64,000 bases of DNA, from contig CBDBJQ010000006.1 in NCBI GenBank assembly GCA_965206405.1, positions 744,001 through 808,000 on the forward strand, written 5' to 3'. This document shows positions 52,481 to 60,504 of this stretch, piece after piece. The position numbers and the translations under genes are program-made. The notes below the pieces were generated by a model. That model was not told the DNA's origin and made no database searches. It was given only the letters and a program-made list of their open reading frames with translations. Source of the stretch: CBDBJQ01 sp965206405 (lineage in GTDB: Bacteria > Pseudomonadota > Alphaproteobacteria > UBA8366). The stretch's first letter is position 1. Every line of letters begins with the position of its first letter.

Positions 52481-53848
52481 TCAGCCCACCGCGCAGGTCC
52501 GGAAGCCGGCATAGATGTCGCGGCGATGCGGCTTGAAGAAATTCCTGTAGGTGTTCGAGGCGATCCTGTGGCGGGTTGCCCAGGAGCCACCGCGCAGGAC
52601 CATGTGCGTGCTGAACCAGGGCAGCGAGTAGCCACCATAGGGGCCAGGCGCAAATCCGGGGTAGGGGTGAAAGGTGCTGGCTGTCCATTCCCAGACATTG
52701 CCGAGCATCTGCCGGCAGCCATGGGCGCTGTCGCCCTCGGCCAGGGCCGCTACGTCCAGACAACCACCGCGCAGACCGTCGAGATTGGTGTGATCAGGCG
52801 AGGGATTTCCGCAACCCCACGGAAACCGACTCTTGCGGTCGTGGTTCCCGGGGCTGGTCGCTGCTGCAACCTCCCACTCCGCCTCGGAGGGCAGGCGCCG
52901 TCCGGCCCAGCGGCACCAGGCTTGTGCCTCATGATGGCTGACATGGACCACGGGTTGATGCGGCGCCAGAGGCTGGCAACGATCGAAGGCGCGCACGGCC
53001 CACCCATCATGTTCGGTCCTGATCCAGTGCAACGGGGCGGAAACGTCAGCCGCGCTCTGCCACGTTCGGCCAGCATCGTCCCAGATTTCCGGCTTGGCAT
53101 AGCCGCCATCCTCAACAAAGGCGAGGAATTCGGCGTTGGTGACCGGCGCCCTGGCGATCCAGAACGGAGCCACCGCAATCGCATGGGCGCCGCGCTCGTT
53201 ATCAAAACAAAAACCGTTCCAGCCCTTGGCTCCGTCTTCGGTCCCACCCTTGGCGCCGATGGTCATGACTCCCTCGCCGACCGCCGTGTCGCCGGGATAG
53301 GGGCCATCTTCTGCATCGCTGGCGCTGCTGTTGGCGAAGACGGGCTTGGGATAGCCGAGATACTGCCGGTTATAGAGTAGGGTCTCGCCGTGCATATCCT
53401 CGTGCCGCACCCCCAGCCGGAACCGATCGATGGCGGCGGCATCAAGGGCTCCGCTGGATATTCCGCTCAACAGGGCGGCGTGTGTCGCGTCTTCGACCGT
53501 GTGCATGTAGTCAAGCGTATCCTCCAGTCCGGGCAACGACAGGTCGCTGCGGTCGCCGAGAAGCGTCTGGGCCGAATCGTAAAGCGCCCGGGCCTGTTCA
53601 TGGCAGACACCGGTTCCCTTGCCGAGCGGCCGGAGAACGAATTGCTCGCAGAACCAGGATATGTGCCCGAGTTCCCAGAGGAAGGGATTGACGGCGTTGT
53701 CGACGTCCGTCCCCTGCAATTGATTTTCGTTAAGTCCAGCGACAAGGTCGAGGGTCCAGCGTCGCGCATCGCGCAGCTCGGCGGTGATCTCGGCACCTGT
53801 GGCGCTCAATGCCTCCGCCGTTTCTGTCGCCATGGTTGCTGTCGCCAT
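52481..53848 (-). CDS. egtB: Ergothioneine synthase EgtB (iron-dependent sulfoxide synthase)
   Basis: 455 aa. N-terminal DinB-like domain with the iron ligands GHISWFCEQF (His 62) and RHEDMHGE (His 149, His 153); C-terminal formylglycine-generating-type domain (VTNAEFLAFVEDGGYAKPE, RRLPSEAEWEVAA, GNVWEWTASTFHPYPGF, LRGGSW). It joins hercynine to a thiol donor with O2. The EgtC/EgtE type partners are not in the window. A related enzyme, SenA, makes selenoneine; the neighbouring selD makes that worth testing. ATG 53848 follows GAGAAAGAAACG. Confidence 0.92.
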   Translation of the reverse strand: MATATMATETAEALSATGAEITAELRDARRWTLDLVAGLNENQLQGTDVDNAVNPFLWELGHISWFCEQFVLRPLGKGTGVCHEQARALYDSAQTLLGDRSDLSLPGLEDTLDYMHTVEDATHAALLSGISSGALDAAAIDRFRLGVRHEDMHGETLLYNRQYLGYPKPVFANSSASDAEDGPYPGDTAVGEGVMTIGAKGGTEDGAKGWNGFCFDNERGAHAIAVAPFWIARAPVTNAEFLAFVEDGGYAKPEIWDDAGRTWQSAADVSAPLHWIRTEHDGWAVRAFDRCQPLAPHQPVVHVSHHEAQAWCRWAGRRLPSEAEWEVAAATSPGNHDRKSRFPWGCGNPSPDHTNLDGLRGGCLDVAALAEGDSAHGCRQMLGNVWEWTASTFHPYPGFAPGPYGGYSLPWFSTHMVLRGGSWATRHRIASNTYRNFFKPHRRDIYAGFRTCAVG

Positions 53849-53911
53849 GAACGTTTCTTTCTCGATCGGCCGTAGAATCACTTGATAGCCAGAATCATCC
53901 GGCAGGAAAAA

Positions 53912-56176
53912 TCACCTGATAGCCACCGGAGGCCCCGTCTCCGATCGGGGGACGACCCGCCCGATGATCGCGGCCTCTTGTAGGCCAGCCTCGATCAGCG
54001 CGGCGATGCAGGATTCCACCATGTCTTCGGGTATTCCGGCCAGCAGGCCGCCTGCGGTCTGCGGATCGAAAAGCAACGTCATCCGTGCATTCTCTGCGGG
54101 CGCGCCGTCCTTCAGGGAGAGCGCGTCCTTGTTGCGTGCGTTTTCCGGATGCAGGGAGGAGAGCAGGCCGGCGGCGGCGGTCTCGAGCGCGCCGTCGAGA
54201 ACCGGCATGGCAGCGAGGTCGATTTCGGCCCCCACCCCGGAGGCTTCGAGCATTTCCAGCAAATGGCCGAGCAGACCGAAACCGGTGACGTCAGTGCATG
54301 CGTCGGCGCCGTGAGCCAGGAGAATACGGACCGAGTCCCTGTTCGAGATCGTCATGACCTGCAGGGCTCCGTCGATCCATCGACCCTTGGCCTTGGCGCG
54401 CATGTCGGCGGCCATCAGCGTGCCGGTACCGAGCGGTTTGGTGAGAATCAGATGGTCGCCGGCGCGCAGGCCGCTTTTGCGAAGCATGCGCTCGGGGTCG
54501 ACGCTGCCGTTGATGGAAAACCCGAGACCGACTTCCGCGCCCTCGCCGCTGTGGCCGCCGACTAGTGCGCAGTCCGCATCGGTGAGAACCCGGGCCGATC
54601 CCGCCATCAGCTGAAACAGCGTGTCCTCGACCTTGTCGTCGGGCCCATGTGGGACGGTGACCACGGCAAGCGCCGTCTGTGGCTCGCCGCCCATGGCGTA
54701 GATGTCGCTGAGTGCGTGGTTGGCGGCGATCCGGCCAAAGAGATAGGGATCCTCGACCAGGGCCCGGAAGAAATCGATGCTATGCAGCATGGTACGCCCG
54801 GCTGGCGGTGCTACCGCGGCTGCGTCGTCCGGTGTATCCAGCCCGATGATGATGTCGGGCCGCGTTATGGCAAGTTCCGTTTTCAGCCGGGATAGGGTTC
54901 TCTCCAGCATCGCGCCGCTGATCTTGGCGCCACAGCCGCCGCAACGCATGTCGTCGGACTCTTGTGGGGTGGCGGCAAGTGTCGTCGCCGCTGGCGGGCC
55001 TTTCGGTTCGGGTTGTGTCGTCATCTCCGGCAAATCGCCGTAGCGGTTCATCCAGCGTCGGTCGATCCAGTCCTTCAGCGTCCAAACCCATTTGCCTTCT
55101 ACCGCAAACGGCCCGCGCGATCCGATGGCGTATTGCTCGCCGGTCGAGATCAGGGTGAGGAAGTGTTTTTGCGGGTGGAATGGCTTCAGAGGCTGGCCGG
55201 CGGCGGCGCGGCGCAGGTTTTCTCCCAGCGGCGGCCCCTGGCGCACGGCGAACACGCCGGCCTTGGGGCGGGGATGGGCGGCTGTCGAGGAGATGTCTCC
55301 TGCCGCGAAGATGCCGGGGTGTGATACCGATTCGAGCGTGTCGTGGATCTGTATGAAACCGGCATCATCGAGCGTCAGCGCGGTCTCTTCGCCCAGCCAT
55401 TCGGCTGCCGAAGCTTCAGTGGTCCAGAGAATTTCCTCGATTTCGTGCATGCTGCCATCGGCGCGGTGTAGGGCGCCGTCCTCGACCGCGACGACGGGGC
55501 TGCCCAGATGCGTCCGGATCCCCCGGTCGGCGAGAATGCGCATGAATCTCCGGCGAACGGAGGCGTTCTGCTGCGGCAGAACGAAATCGTCGGTCCCGAA
55601 CAACTCGAAGGAGACATTCTCGGAGGAGCGTCCGGCATCCCGGAAATCCCGGCGCAGGCGCCGTTCCACCGACAGCATGATTTCGACGCCGCCGACACCG
55701 GTGCCAACACCGCCGATGCGCACCGGCCCCTCGCGTGCCAGCACCCGGTCAAAAAGCCCTTGCCACCGCTCCATGAACATGCCGATCGGTTTGACCGGCG
55801 TCACGCGTTCCGCCGCGCCCTTGGCGCTGGAGAGGTTTGGGGTAGAGCCGATGTTCAATGACAAAAGATCGAAGGGCACGGGCGGGCGGTTGCGACACTG
55901 TACCGTGCGGGTCTCATGGCAGATGCCGATGGCCTCGTCGCGATACAGCCGGACATCGGCAAACCGGCACAGCGGGCGAAGATCGACGTGGGTTTCGTCG
56001 AATCCGTAGTGGCCAGCGATCCAGCCCGGCAGCATGCCCGAGTACGGCGTGTGCACGTCGCGTGCGATCAGGGTCAGGCGGACTCCAGGTTGCGGCCGCA
56101 TGCCGAATGATTTGAGTACGTCGACATGGCTGTGGCCACCGCCGATGAGAACGATGTCGCAGGTCGCAGGCGTCAT
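53912..56176 (-). CDS. selD: Selenide, water dikinase SelD fused to an N-terminal FAD/NAD oxidoreductase
   Basis: 754 aa. Residues ~1-370 form a pyridine-nucleotide-disulfide-type FAD domain (CDIVLIGGGHSHVDVLKSFG at the start; GIFAAGDISS). From ~410 to the end is SelD: RCGGCGAKISG, where the Cys of GCGAK and the Lys are the catalytic pair seen in E. coli GCGCK, then IIIGLDTPDDAAAV, ALSDIYAMGGEPQTALAVV, LVGGHSGEGAEVGLG and DVTGFGLLGHLLEM. It makes selenophosphate from selenide and ATP; the FAD domain may supply selenide by reduction (inference). The ATG at 56176 is preferred to a TTG upstream. Confidence 0.92.
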   Translation of the reverse strand: MTPATCDIVLIGGGHSHVDVLKSFGMRPQPGVRLTLIARDVHTPYSGMLPGWIAGHYGFDETHVDLRPLCRFADVRLYRDEAIGICHETRTVQCRNRPPVPFDLLSLNIGSTPNLSSAKGAAERVTPVKPIGMFMERWQGLFDRVLAREGPVRIGGVGTGVGGVEIMLSVERRLRRDFRDAGRSSENVSFELFGTDDFVLPQQNASVRRRFMRILADRGIRTHLGSPVVAVEDGALHRADGSMHEIEEILWTTEASAAEWLGEETALTLDDAGFIQIHDTLESVSHPGIFAAGDISSTAAHPRPKAGVFAVRQGPPLGENLRRAAAGQPLKPFHPQKHFLTLISTGEQYAIGSRGPFAVEGKWVWTLKDWIDRRWMNRYGDLPEMTTQPEPKGPPAATTLAATPQESDDMRCGGCGAKISGAMLERTLSRLKTELAITRPDIIIGLDTPDDAAAVAPPAGRTMLHSIDFFRALVEDPYLFGRIAANHALSDIYAMGGEPQTALAVVTVPHGPDDKVEDTLFQLMAGSARVLTDADCALVGGHSGEGAEVGLGFSINGSVDPERMLRKSGLRAGDHLILTKPLGTGTLMAADMRAKAKGRWIDGALQVMTISNRDSVRILLAHGADACTDVTGFGLLGHLLEMLEASGVGAEIDLAAMPVLDGALETAAAGLLSSLHPENARNKDALSLKDGAPAENARMTLLFDPQTAGGLLAGIPEDMVESCIAALIEAGLQEAAIIGRVVPRSETGPPVAIR

Positions 56177-56218
56177 CGGTTCTCTCTGAAATGCCAAGCG
56201 TGAATGATAGGCCGTTTC

Positions 56219-57097
56219 CTACAGGGCCGAGAGCCACGCGGCAATTGCCTGGCCGATCTCGTCGGGGGAATCTTCCTGTATGAAGTGGTGTCCCTTCACC
56301 GTGACTTCCTGCTGGTTCGGCCAGCTTCGGCAGTATTCTCTGTTGGAGTCAATGAGAATAGCGCCGGGCTTGGCATTGATGAAGAGTTTGGGCACGTCGG
56401 CTTTTTCCAGCCAGGCCGCGTAATCGGCGGCGATCTTGCAGACATCCGCCGGCTCGTCAGCGATCGGAATCTCCCGCGGCCAGGTCAGGGTCGGCCGCCT
56501 GTCTTCCCCGGGATCGAGGAACGGCTTGCGATAGACCGTCATTTCCTCGTCGGTCAGGTCCCGGAGCACAGCGCGCGGAAGCAGCGTTTCAACGAAGAGA
56601 TTCTTCTCCAGTACCATGCCTTCGCCATCGGGCCCGCGCATGAGCCCAAAAAAACCGCGCAGCGCCTCCGGCCATTCCTCGTGGGTCATCGGGCGCACCA
56701 GCGCTTCCATGTAAACGATGCCCTTGACCGCATCGGGGTGCCGCCGGCTCCAGTCGAATCCGAGCGCCGAACCCCAGTCATGGATCACGAAGACGACCCG
56801 CTCATTCACGCCGAGCGCAGACAACAGGCCGTCAAGATATTGGCGGTGCTCGACGAATCTGTAGGTTCCGGGGCCGCTGTCGGGCAGTTTGTCGGAATCT
56901 CCCATGCCGATGAGATCGGGGGCGATGCATCGCCCGAGACTCTCCAGATGCGGCATGATGTTGCGCCAGAGATAGGATGAGGTCGGATTGCCGTGGAGCA
57001 GGACGATCGGATCGCCCGTGCCGGCCTCCACATAGGCCATCCGGCGTCCGTTCACTTCGGCGTATTGCTTGGGATAGCGGGGGTTTTCTGAGGGCAT
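56219..57097 (-). CDS. Haloalkane dehalogenase (alpha/beta hydrolase)
   Basis: 292 aa. Residue pattern of the DhaA/LinB class: LLHGNPTSSYLWRNIMPHL (Asn halide ligand), nucleophile Asp in FVIHDWGSALGFDWSRRHP, PKLFINAKPGAI and catalytic His in VKGHHFIQEDSP. It hydrolyses carbon-halogen bonds to alcohols. ATG 57097 is used because GGAAAGAG precedes it (an alternative ATG lies at 57109). It is 42 nt upstream of the SelD fusion on the same strand, so co-transcription is possible. Confidence 0.92.
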   Translation of the reverse strand: MPSENPRYPKQYAEVNGRRMAYVEAGTGDPIVLLHGNPTSSYLWRNIMPHLESLGRCIAPDLIGMGDSDKLPDSGPGTYRFVEHRQYLDGLLSALGVNERVVFVIHDWGSALGFDWSRRHPDAVKGIVYMEALVRPMTHEEWPEALRGFFGLMRGPDGEGMVLEKNLFVETLLPRAVLRDLTDEEMTVYRKPFLDPGEDRRPTLTWPREIPIADEPADVCKIAADYAAWLEKADVPKLFINAKPGAILIDSNREYCRSWPNQQEVTVKGHHFIQEDSPDEIGQAIAAWLSAL

Positions 57098-57189
57098 GTC
57101 TCTTTCCATCTCCTGGCGGCTTCTCGGTCGGTGGCTCCTCGGCGGTTTCCGCCGTCTTCCTGTGTCTTACGGAAAACTGCCGCAGATTG

Positions 57190-57240
57190 CACGAAAGAAG
57201 GCATGTCACGAAAGAAGGCATGTCACGAAAGAAGGCACAT
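57190..57240. repeat. 17-bp tandem repeat, three units
   Basis: CACGAAAGAAGGCATGT (57190-57206), an identical copy (57207-57223) and CACGAAAGAAGGCACAT (57224-57240), between the divergent dehalogenase and FMN-binding protein genes. Each unit carries an AAAGAAGG purine block. Confidence 0.95.
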
Positions 57241-57375
57241 GAGATCCCGGGAAGATACCGGATGCCGCCGCCGCCAGGTAGGGCAAGGAGCCCCAGAACC
57301 GGGTGGCGCGTTTGTTTATCCCGTGTAGCATGCAGGGATACGGGAACGTTGGTCGTCATCCGGGAGAAAGCCCTT

Positions 57376-58008
57376 ATGGTTGAGGAACCGAAAGAAACCG
57401 TCGCGGCGGCGGACGAACTGCGCGATATCTATGGCCAACCATCGGAAATCGCCGTGCGCAAGGAGTTGACGGCGCTCGACGGGCACTGCCGCGACTTCCT
57501 GGCCCTGTCGCCCTTCATGGTGCTGGGTTCGTCCAATGCTGCCGGCCGAGCCGATGTCTCGCCCAAGGGCGATGCGCCGGGCTTCGTTCTCGTCCTCGAT
57601 GACACGCATCTCCTGATTCCCGACCGGCCCGGCAACAACCGGCTCGATACGATGCATAACATTCTCGAGAACCCGGAGGTCGCGGCCATTTTCTTCGTCC
57701 CCGGTGTCGGGGAGACGCTGCGCGTCAACGGAACAGCCCGGATCGTCTGCGACGAGGAGGTCACGGCGCGTTTCGAGGTCAACGGCAAGGCGCCGAAGAC
57801 GGCGATCCTGATCGAGGTCAGGGAGGCCATGATGCACTGCGCCAAGGCGCTGGTGCGCAGCCGGCTGTGGGATGGCGACTATCTTGTCGACCGTTCGGCT
57901 CTGGCCCCCAGCGCGCGTATCTATGCCGACCACACAGGCGGCGGTGATGCAGCTGTCGACAAGATCAAGGAAAACATCGAGCGTAGCGCCCGCGACCGGC
58001 TGTGGTGA
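57376..58008 (+). CDS. Pyridoxamine-5'-phosphate-oxidase-like FMN-binding protein
   Basis: 210 aa split-barrel flavoprotein: CRDFLALSPFMVLGSSNAAGRADVSPKGDAPGFVLVLDD, IPDRPGNNRLDTMHNILENPEVAAIFFVPG and LRVNGTARI, with a helical C-terminus. Resembles the group often named MSMEG_1061-like; substrate unknown. ATG 57376 is preceded by GGGAGAAAG. It is followed by an imperfect GC hairpin (58014-58040) and then by the mobile scar. Confidence 0.85.
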   Translation: MVEEPKETVAAADELRDIYGQPSEIAVRKELTALDGHCRDFLALSPFMVLGSSNAAGRADVSPKGDAPGFVLVLDDTHLLIPDRPGNNRLDTMHNILENPEVAAIFFVPGVGETLRVNGTARIVCDEEVTARFEVNGKAPKTAILIEVREAMMHCAKALVRSRLWDGDYLVDRSALAPSARIYADHTGGGDAAVDKIKENIERSARDRLW

Positions 58009-58013
58009 AAACC

Positions 58014-58040
58014 AGCTCCGGCCAGCTTTTGGCCGGGAGC
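58014..58040 (+). terminator. Imperfect GC-rich hairpin after the FMN-binding protein gene
   Basis: AGCTCCGGCCA pairs with TGGCCGGGAGCT with one bulged G; loop GCTTT. No T-run follows. Its right arm touches the IS1380-type end at 58040. Confidence 0.5.
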
Positions 58041-58072
58041 TAGCCTGAATATTTCATGAAGACGTCCGGCCG
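58040..58072 (+). repeat. IS1380-type end sequence, copy B
   Basis: CTAGCCTGAATATTTCATGA then AGACGTCCGGCCG, in the opposite orientation to copy C at 60468-60488. B and C bracket the 58.0-60.5 kb scar like terminal inverted repeats; B also matches copy A (17334-17366) with two mismatches over 33 nt. Confidence 0.65.
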
Positions 58073-58122
58073 CCTTCAGGCCGTACTATCGCGTTGGAAA
58101 CACGGTGACGAAGGGATAACCA

Positions 58123-59199
58123 GTGACAAGCGAAGATGAGGACACAACCCTACCGGTAAAGCCGACCCATGATGCGCTGTTCCGCGCCATCATTGACGAC
58201 AAGGACCGCGCGGCAGCCCTTTTGCGCGATTACCTGCCGGAGCGGATCAGCGCGCAGATGGCGGACACACCGCCCAAGCGCATTGCGGGCAGCTTTGTCG
58301 ACGAGGATGCCCACCTGAAGCACAGCGACGGGCTGTTCGAGATCACGCTGAAGGGCGGACGCCCGGCCCTGGCCTACGTGCTTTTGGAACACAAATCGGT
58401 TTCAGAACCGGCAACACCCTTGCAAATCCTTGGATATATGCTGCGGATATGGCTTCGCTACGGCGATGGACAGGCGGCAAGGTTGCGCGCCCTGCCGGTC
58501 ATCGTGCCGCTGGTGTTCTACCATGGGAGCCATTCCTGGAATGTGCCGCGGGTGTTCGGCGAGATGTTTGATGCGGGTGAGGATATGGCGCGCTATGTGC
58601 CGTCGTTCACTTACGAGGTCCATGATCTCGGCAATATCCCGATGGAAGAGCTGTCGCATAATCCTGACGTGATGGCAGGCCTGGCTGTGCTCAAATTCGT
58701 GAAGCACCGCTCCGATATGACGCACGAACATCTGGAGGAGATACTGCAGCGGCTGTCGTTTCGCACGGATTTTGCCGGTATCGTTCTGCGCTATTTTGTG
58801 GCACGATACGAATGGACGCAGCCGGACATGGAGGCGGCCCTGGACGGAATAGACGATGAAGGAGGCAAAGCGCTGATGGGAACACTCGCAGAAACATGGA
58901 AAAAAGAAGGCGAAGCCAAGGGGCTTGCCGCCGGGGAAGCGCTTGGCCGTGAAAAAGGGCTTGCGGAAGGCGAAGCCAAAGGCCTTGCGGAAGGCGAAGC
59001 CAAAGGCCTTGCGGAAGGTGAAGCCAGAGGTGAGGCCAAATTGCTGATGCACCTGCTGGTAAAGCGGTTTGGCCCCCTGCCCGAGCCCGTGATCGCACAG
59101 ATCGCGGCGGGAAGCATTGATGATCTGGATCGCTGGGTGGATCGGGTGCTTGATGCCGCTGATCTGGCGGCCGTGTTCGGGGAACGAAGGGATCACTGA
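58123..59199 (+). CDS. Rpn family recombination-promoting nuclease (PD-(D/E)XK, YhgA-like)
   Basis: 358 aa. KPTHDALFRAIIDDKDRAAALLRDYLP opens the family; the nuclease core shows GLFEITLKGGRPALAYVLLEHKS (D/E...EHK) and QILGYMLRIWLRYG. Rpn proteins cleave DNA and promote RecA-independent recombination, or act in phage defence. A C-terminal Glu/Gly/Ala/Lys-rich tract contains 24-bp repeats (58969-59016), the kind of variable tract known in this family. GTG 58123 follows GAAGGGATAACCA. It is intact inside a region otherwise full of fragments. Confidence 0.9.
   Translation: MTSEDEDTTLPVKPTHDALFRAIIDDKDRAAALLRDYLPERISAQMADTPPKRIAGSFVDEDAHLKHSDGLFEITLKGGRPALAYVLLEHKSVSEPATPLQILGYMLRIWLRYGDGQAARLRALPVIVPLVFYHGSHSWNVPRVFGEMFDAGEDMARYVPSFTYEVHDLGNIPMEELSHNPDVMAGLAVLKFVKHRSDMTHEHLEEILQRLSFRTDFAGIVLRYFVARYEWTQPDMEAALDGIDDEGGKALMGTLAETWKKEGEAKGLAAGEALGREKGLAEGEAKGLAEGEAKGLAEGEARGEAKLLMHLLVKRFGPLPEPVIAQIAAGSIDDLDRWVDRVLDAADLAAVFGERRDH
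58969..59016. repeat. 24-bp tandem repeat within the Rpn gene
   Basis: GGCGAAGCCAAAGGCCTTGC... occurs twice in tandem with a diverged third unit, encoding EGEAKGLA repeats; copy change would be in frame. Confidence 0.8.
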
Positions 59200-59200
59200 G

Positions 59201-59434
59201 GGTTTGAAGCGACGATCCATGCTCATCACAGCCAACCAGCCCTTCGGAGAATGGAATGCAATCTTCCCCGATCCGGCAATGGCGCTGGCAGCCGTCGACA
59301 GGCTCGTCCACCACGCGACAATCTTCGAGATGAACGTGGAAAGCTACCGGCGCAAAGCCGCTGAACACGCCAACGGCCCCGGCCGCCAGGCTCAAGCTCA
59401 AAGAGCAACACCGGCAAACATCAAACCAGATTGA
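59201..59434 (+). pseudogene. IstB (IS21-family helper ATPase), C-terminal fragment
   Basis: From 59201 the frame reads GLKRRSMLITANQPFGEWNA and AMALAAVDRLVHHATIFEMN, the conserved end of IstB. The AAA+ ATPase core and the istA gene are missing. It begins 2 nt after the Rpn stop, so a deletion or insertion joined the two. Confidence 0.75.
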
Positions 59435-59838
59435 CGCTCTGCGACAATCAAAACCCACAAAAACCTTGATTGGGGCGGAAAAGCCCGCCACCATCACAAA
59501 CGTCGCGGCCAAGGATTCTCATCCTGATTGACGCGCACCTCTCACCCGGATTGTCGCGCTACACATGCAGCGCGGCCCTCGAAAATATCGGCAAGGTGCC
59601 GTAGCGCCAGAACCTGCCTTTGTCGGAAAGCCCAAGCGCTTTCATCGATCAAAATGGCCGACCGAAGCCAGCCAGCGACAAACCCGGCGCGGCCATCAAC
59701 CTCAATATCGAGATGGAGACCGGCACGGGCAAGACCTGTTGTTATATCGAGTCCATTTTCGAGATGAACAAGCTCTATGGCTGGTCCAGGTTCATCATCA
59801 TGGTGCCGTCGATCGCCATCCGCGAAGGCGTGGCCAGG

Positions 59839-59868
59839 TCGCTGGAGATGAAGTCGCTGGAGATGACG
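59839..59868. repeat. 15-bp tandem duplication inside the Res fragment (first)
   Basis: TCGCTGGAGATGAAG followed by TCGCTGGAGATGACG, giving SLEMKSLEM in the reading frame; 14 of 15 bases match. Confidence 0.85.
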
Positions 59869-59967
59869 GCCGGGCATTTCGTTGAAGGCTACGGCAAGAA
59901 GGCGCGGTTCTTCATCTACAACTCCAGGAGACTGCACGAGCTGGAGAGCTTTTCTTCTGACGCGGGG

Positions 59968-59997
59968 ATCAACGTAATGGTGATCAACGTAATGGTG
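59968..59997. repeat. 15-bp tandem duplication inside the Res fragment (second)
   Basis: ATCAACGTAATGGTG occurs twice, then ATCAACGT again at 59998, giving INVMVINVMVINV. Confidence 0.9.
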
Positions 59998-60104
59998 ATC
60001 AACGTGCAGGCCTTCAATGGGGCGGGTGCCGACAATCGCCGTATCCATGAAGAGCTGGACGACTTCCAATCACGCCGCCCCATCGATGTGATCGCCAGGA
60101 ACCG

Positions 60105-60438
60105 GCCGAGCCTGGTCGTGGCGCAGGGCGTCGTGGTCGTTCAGGTCCTCGTAACCCAGGGGCAGGCTGTAGATCCGTTGCCGCAGCATATCTCGCAAAC
60201 TGTGCTCAACCTTGCCCGCCTGCCGGTCGTCGGACAGCCGCCGGGCAAGCGATGCCGTCAATCCCAGCAGGTGATCCGCCCCGCGCAGCAGCAAAACGCC
60301 GCCGTTGCTCGTCACATGACCTCCATCGAAGCCGGTGGTTACCCGGCGTTTACGACAGGTTGGAAATTCCAGCTGATCGGGGGTACAATCTGTCACCGCT
60401 AAATCCTTGTGTTTGATCATTTCAAGTAACTGAATCAT
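60105..60438 (-). pseudogene. IS1380-family transposase, N-terminal fragment
   Basis: From ATG 60438 the frame reads ...LEFPTCRKRRVTTGFDGGHV, LLLRGADHLLGLTASLARRL, KVEHSLRDMLRQRIY and LNDHDALRHD, typical of the N-terminus of IS1380 transposases, then breaks into antisense Res sequence. The DDE core is missing. Its upstream end-like sequence lies at 60468-60488. Confidence 0.8.
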
Positions 60439-60467
60439 AACACGAATACGGGATTTAGCGGTACCTG

Positions 60468-60488
60468 TTCATGAAATATTCGGGCTAG
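60468..60488 (-). repeat. IS1380-type end sequence, copy C
   Basis: On the minus strand CTAGCCCGAATATTTCATGA plus A, 30 bp before the IS1380 transposase fragment start, hence the natural terminal repeat of that element. Shared in inverted orientation with copy B. Confidence 0.7.
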
Positions 60489-60504
60489 CCCGCTATCCGG
60501 CCCG

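Larger units (their letters stand above)
59620..60110 (+). pseudogene. Type III restriction enzyme (Res) N-terminal fragment
   Basis: The frame contains LNIEMETGTGKTCCYIESIF (Walker A of the Res helicase), FIIMVPSIAIREGV, YGKKARFFIYNSRRLHELES and EELDDFQSRRPIDVIARNRP, then homology ends at about 60110 where an antisense IS1380 piece begins. Two in-frame 15-bp duplications are embedded: RSLEMKSLEM (59839-59868) and INVMVINVMV (59968-59997); relatives have one copy. The nuclease half and the mod gene are absent. Confidence 0.75.

Noticed and set aside
51381..56176. Complete selenoneine (senABC) cluster
   Set aside because: No SenB glycosyltransferase is present and EgtB/EgtD are the standard ergothioneine pair; kept only as a hypothesis.
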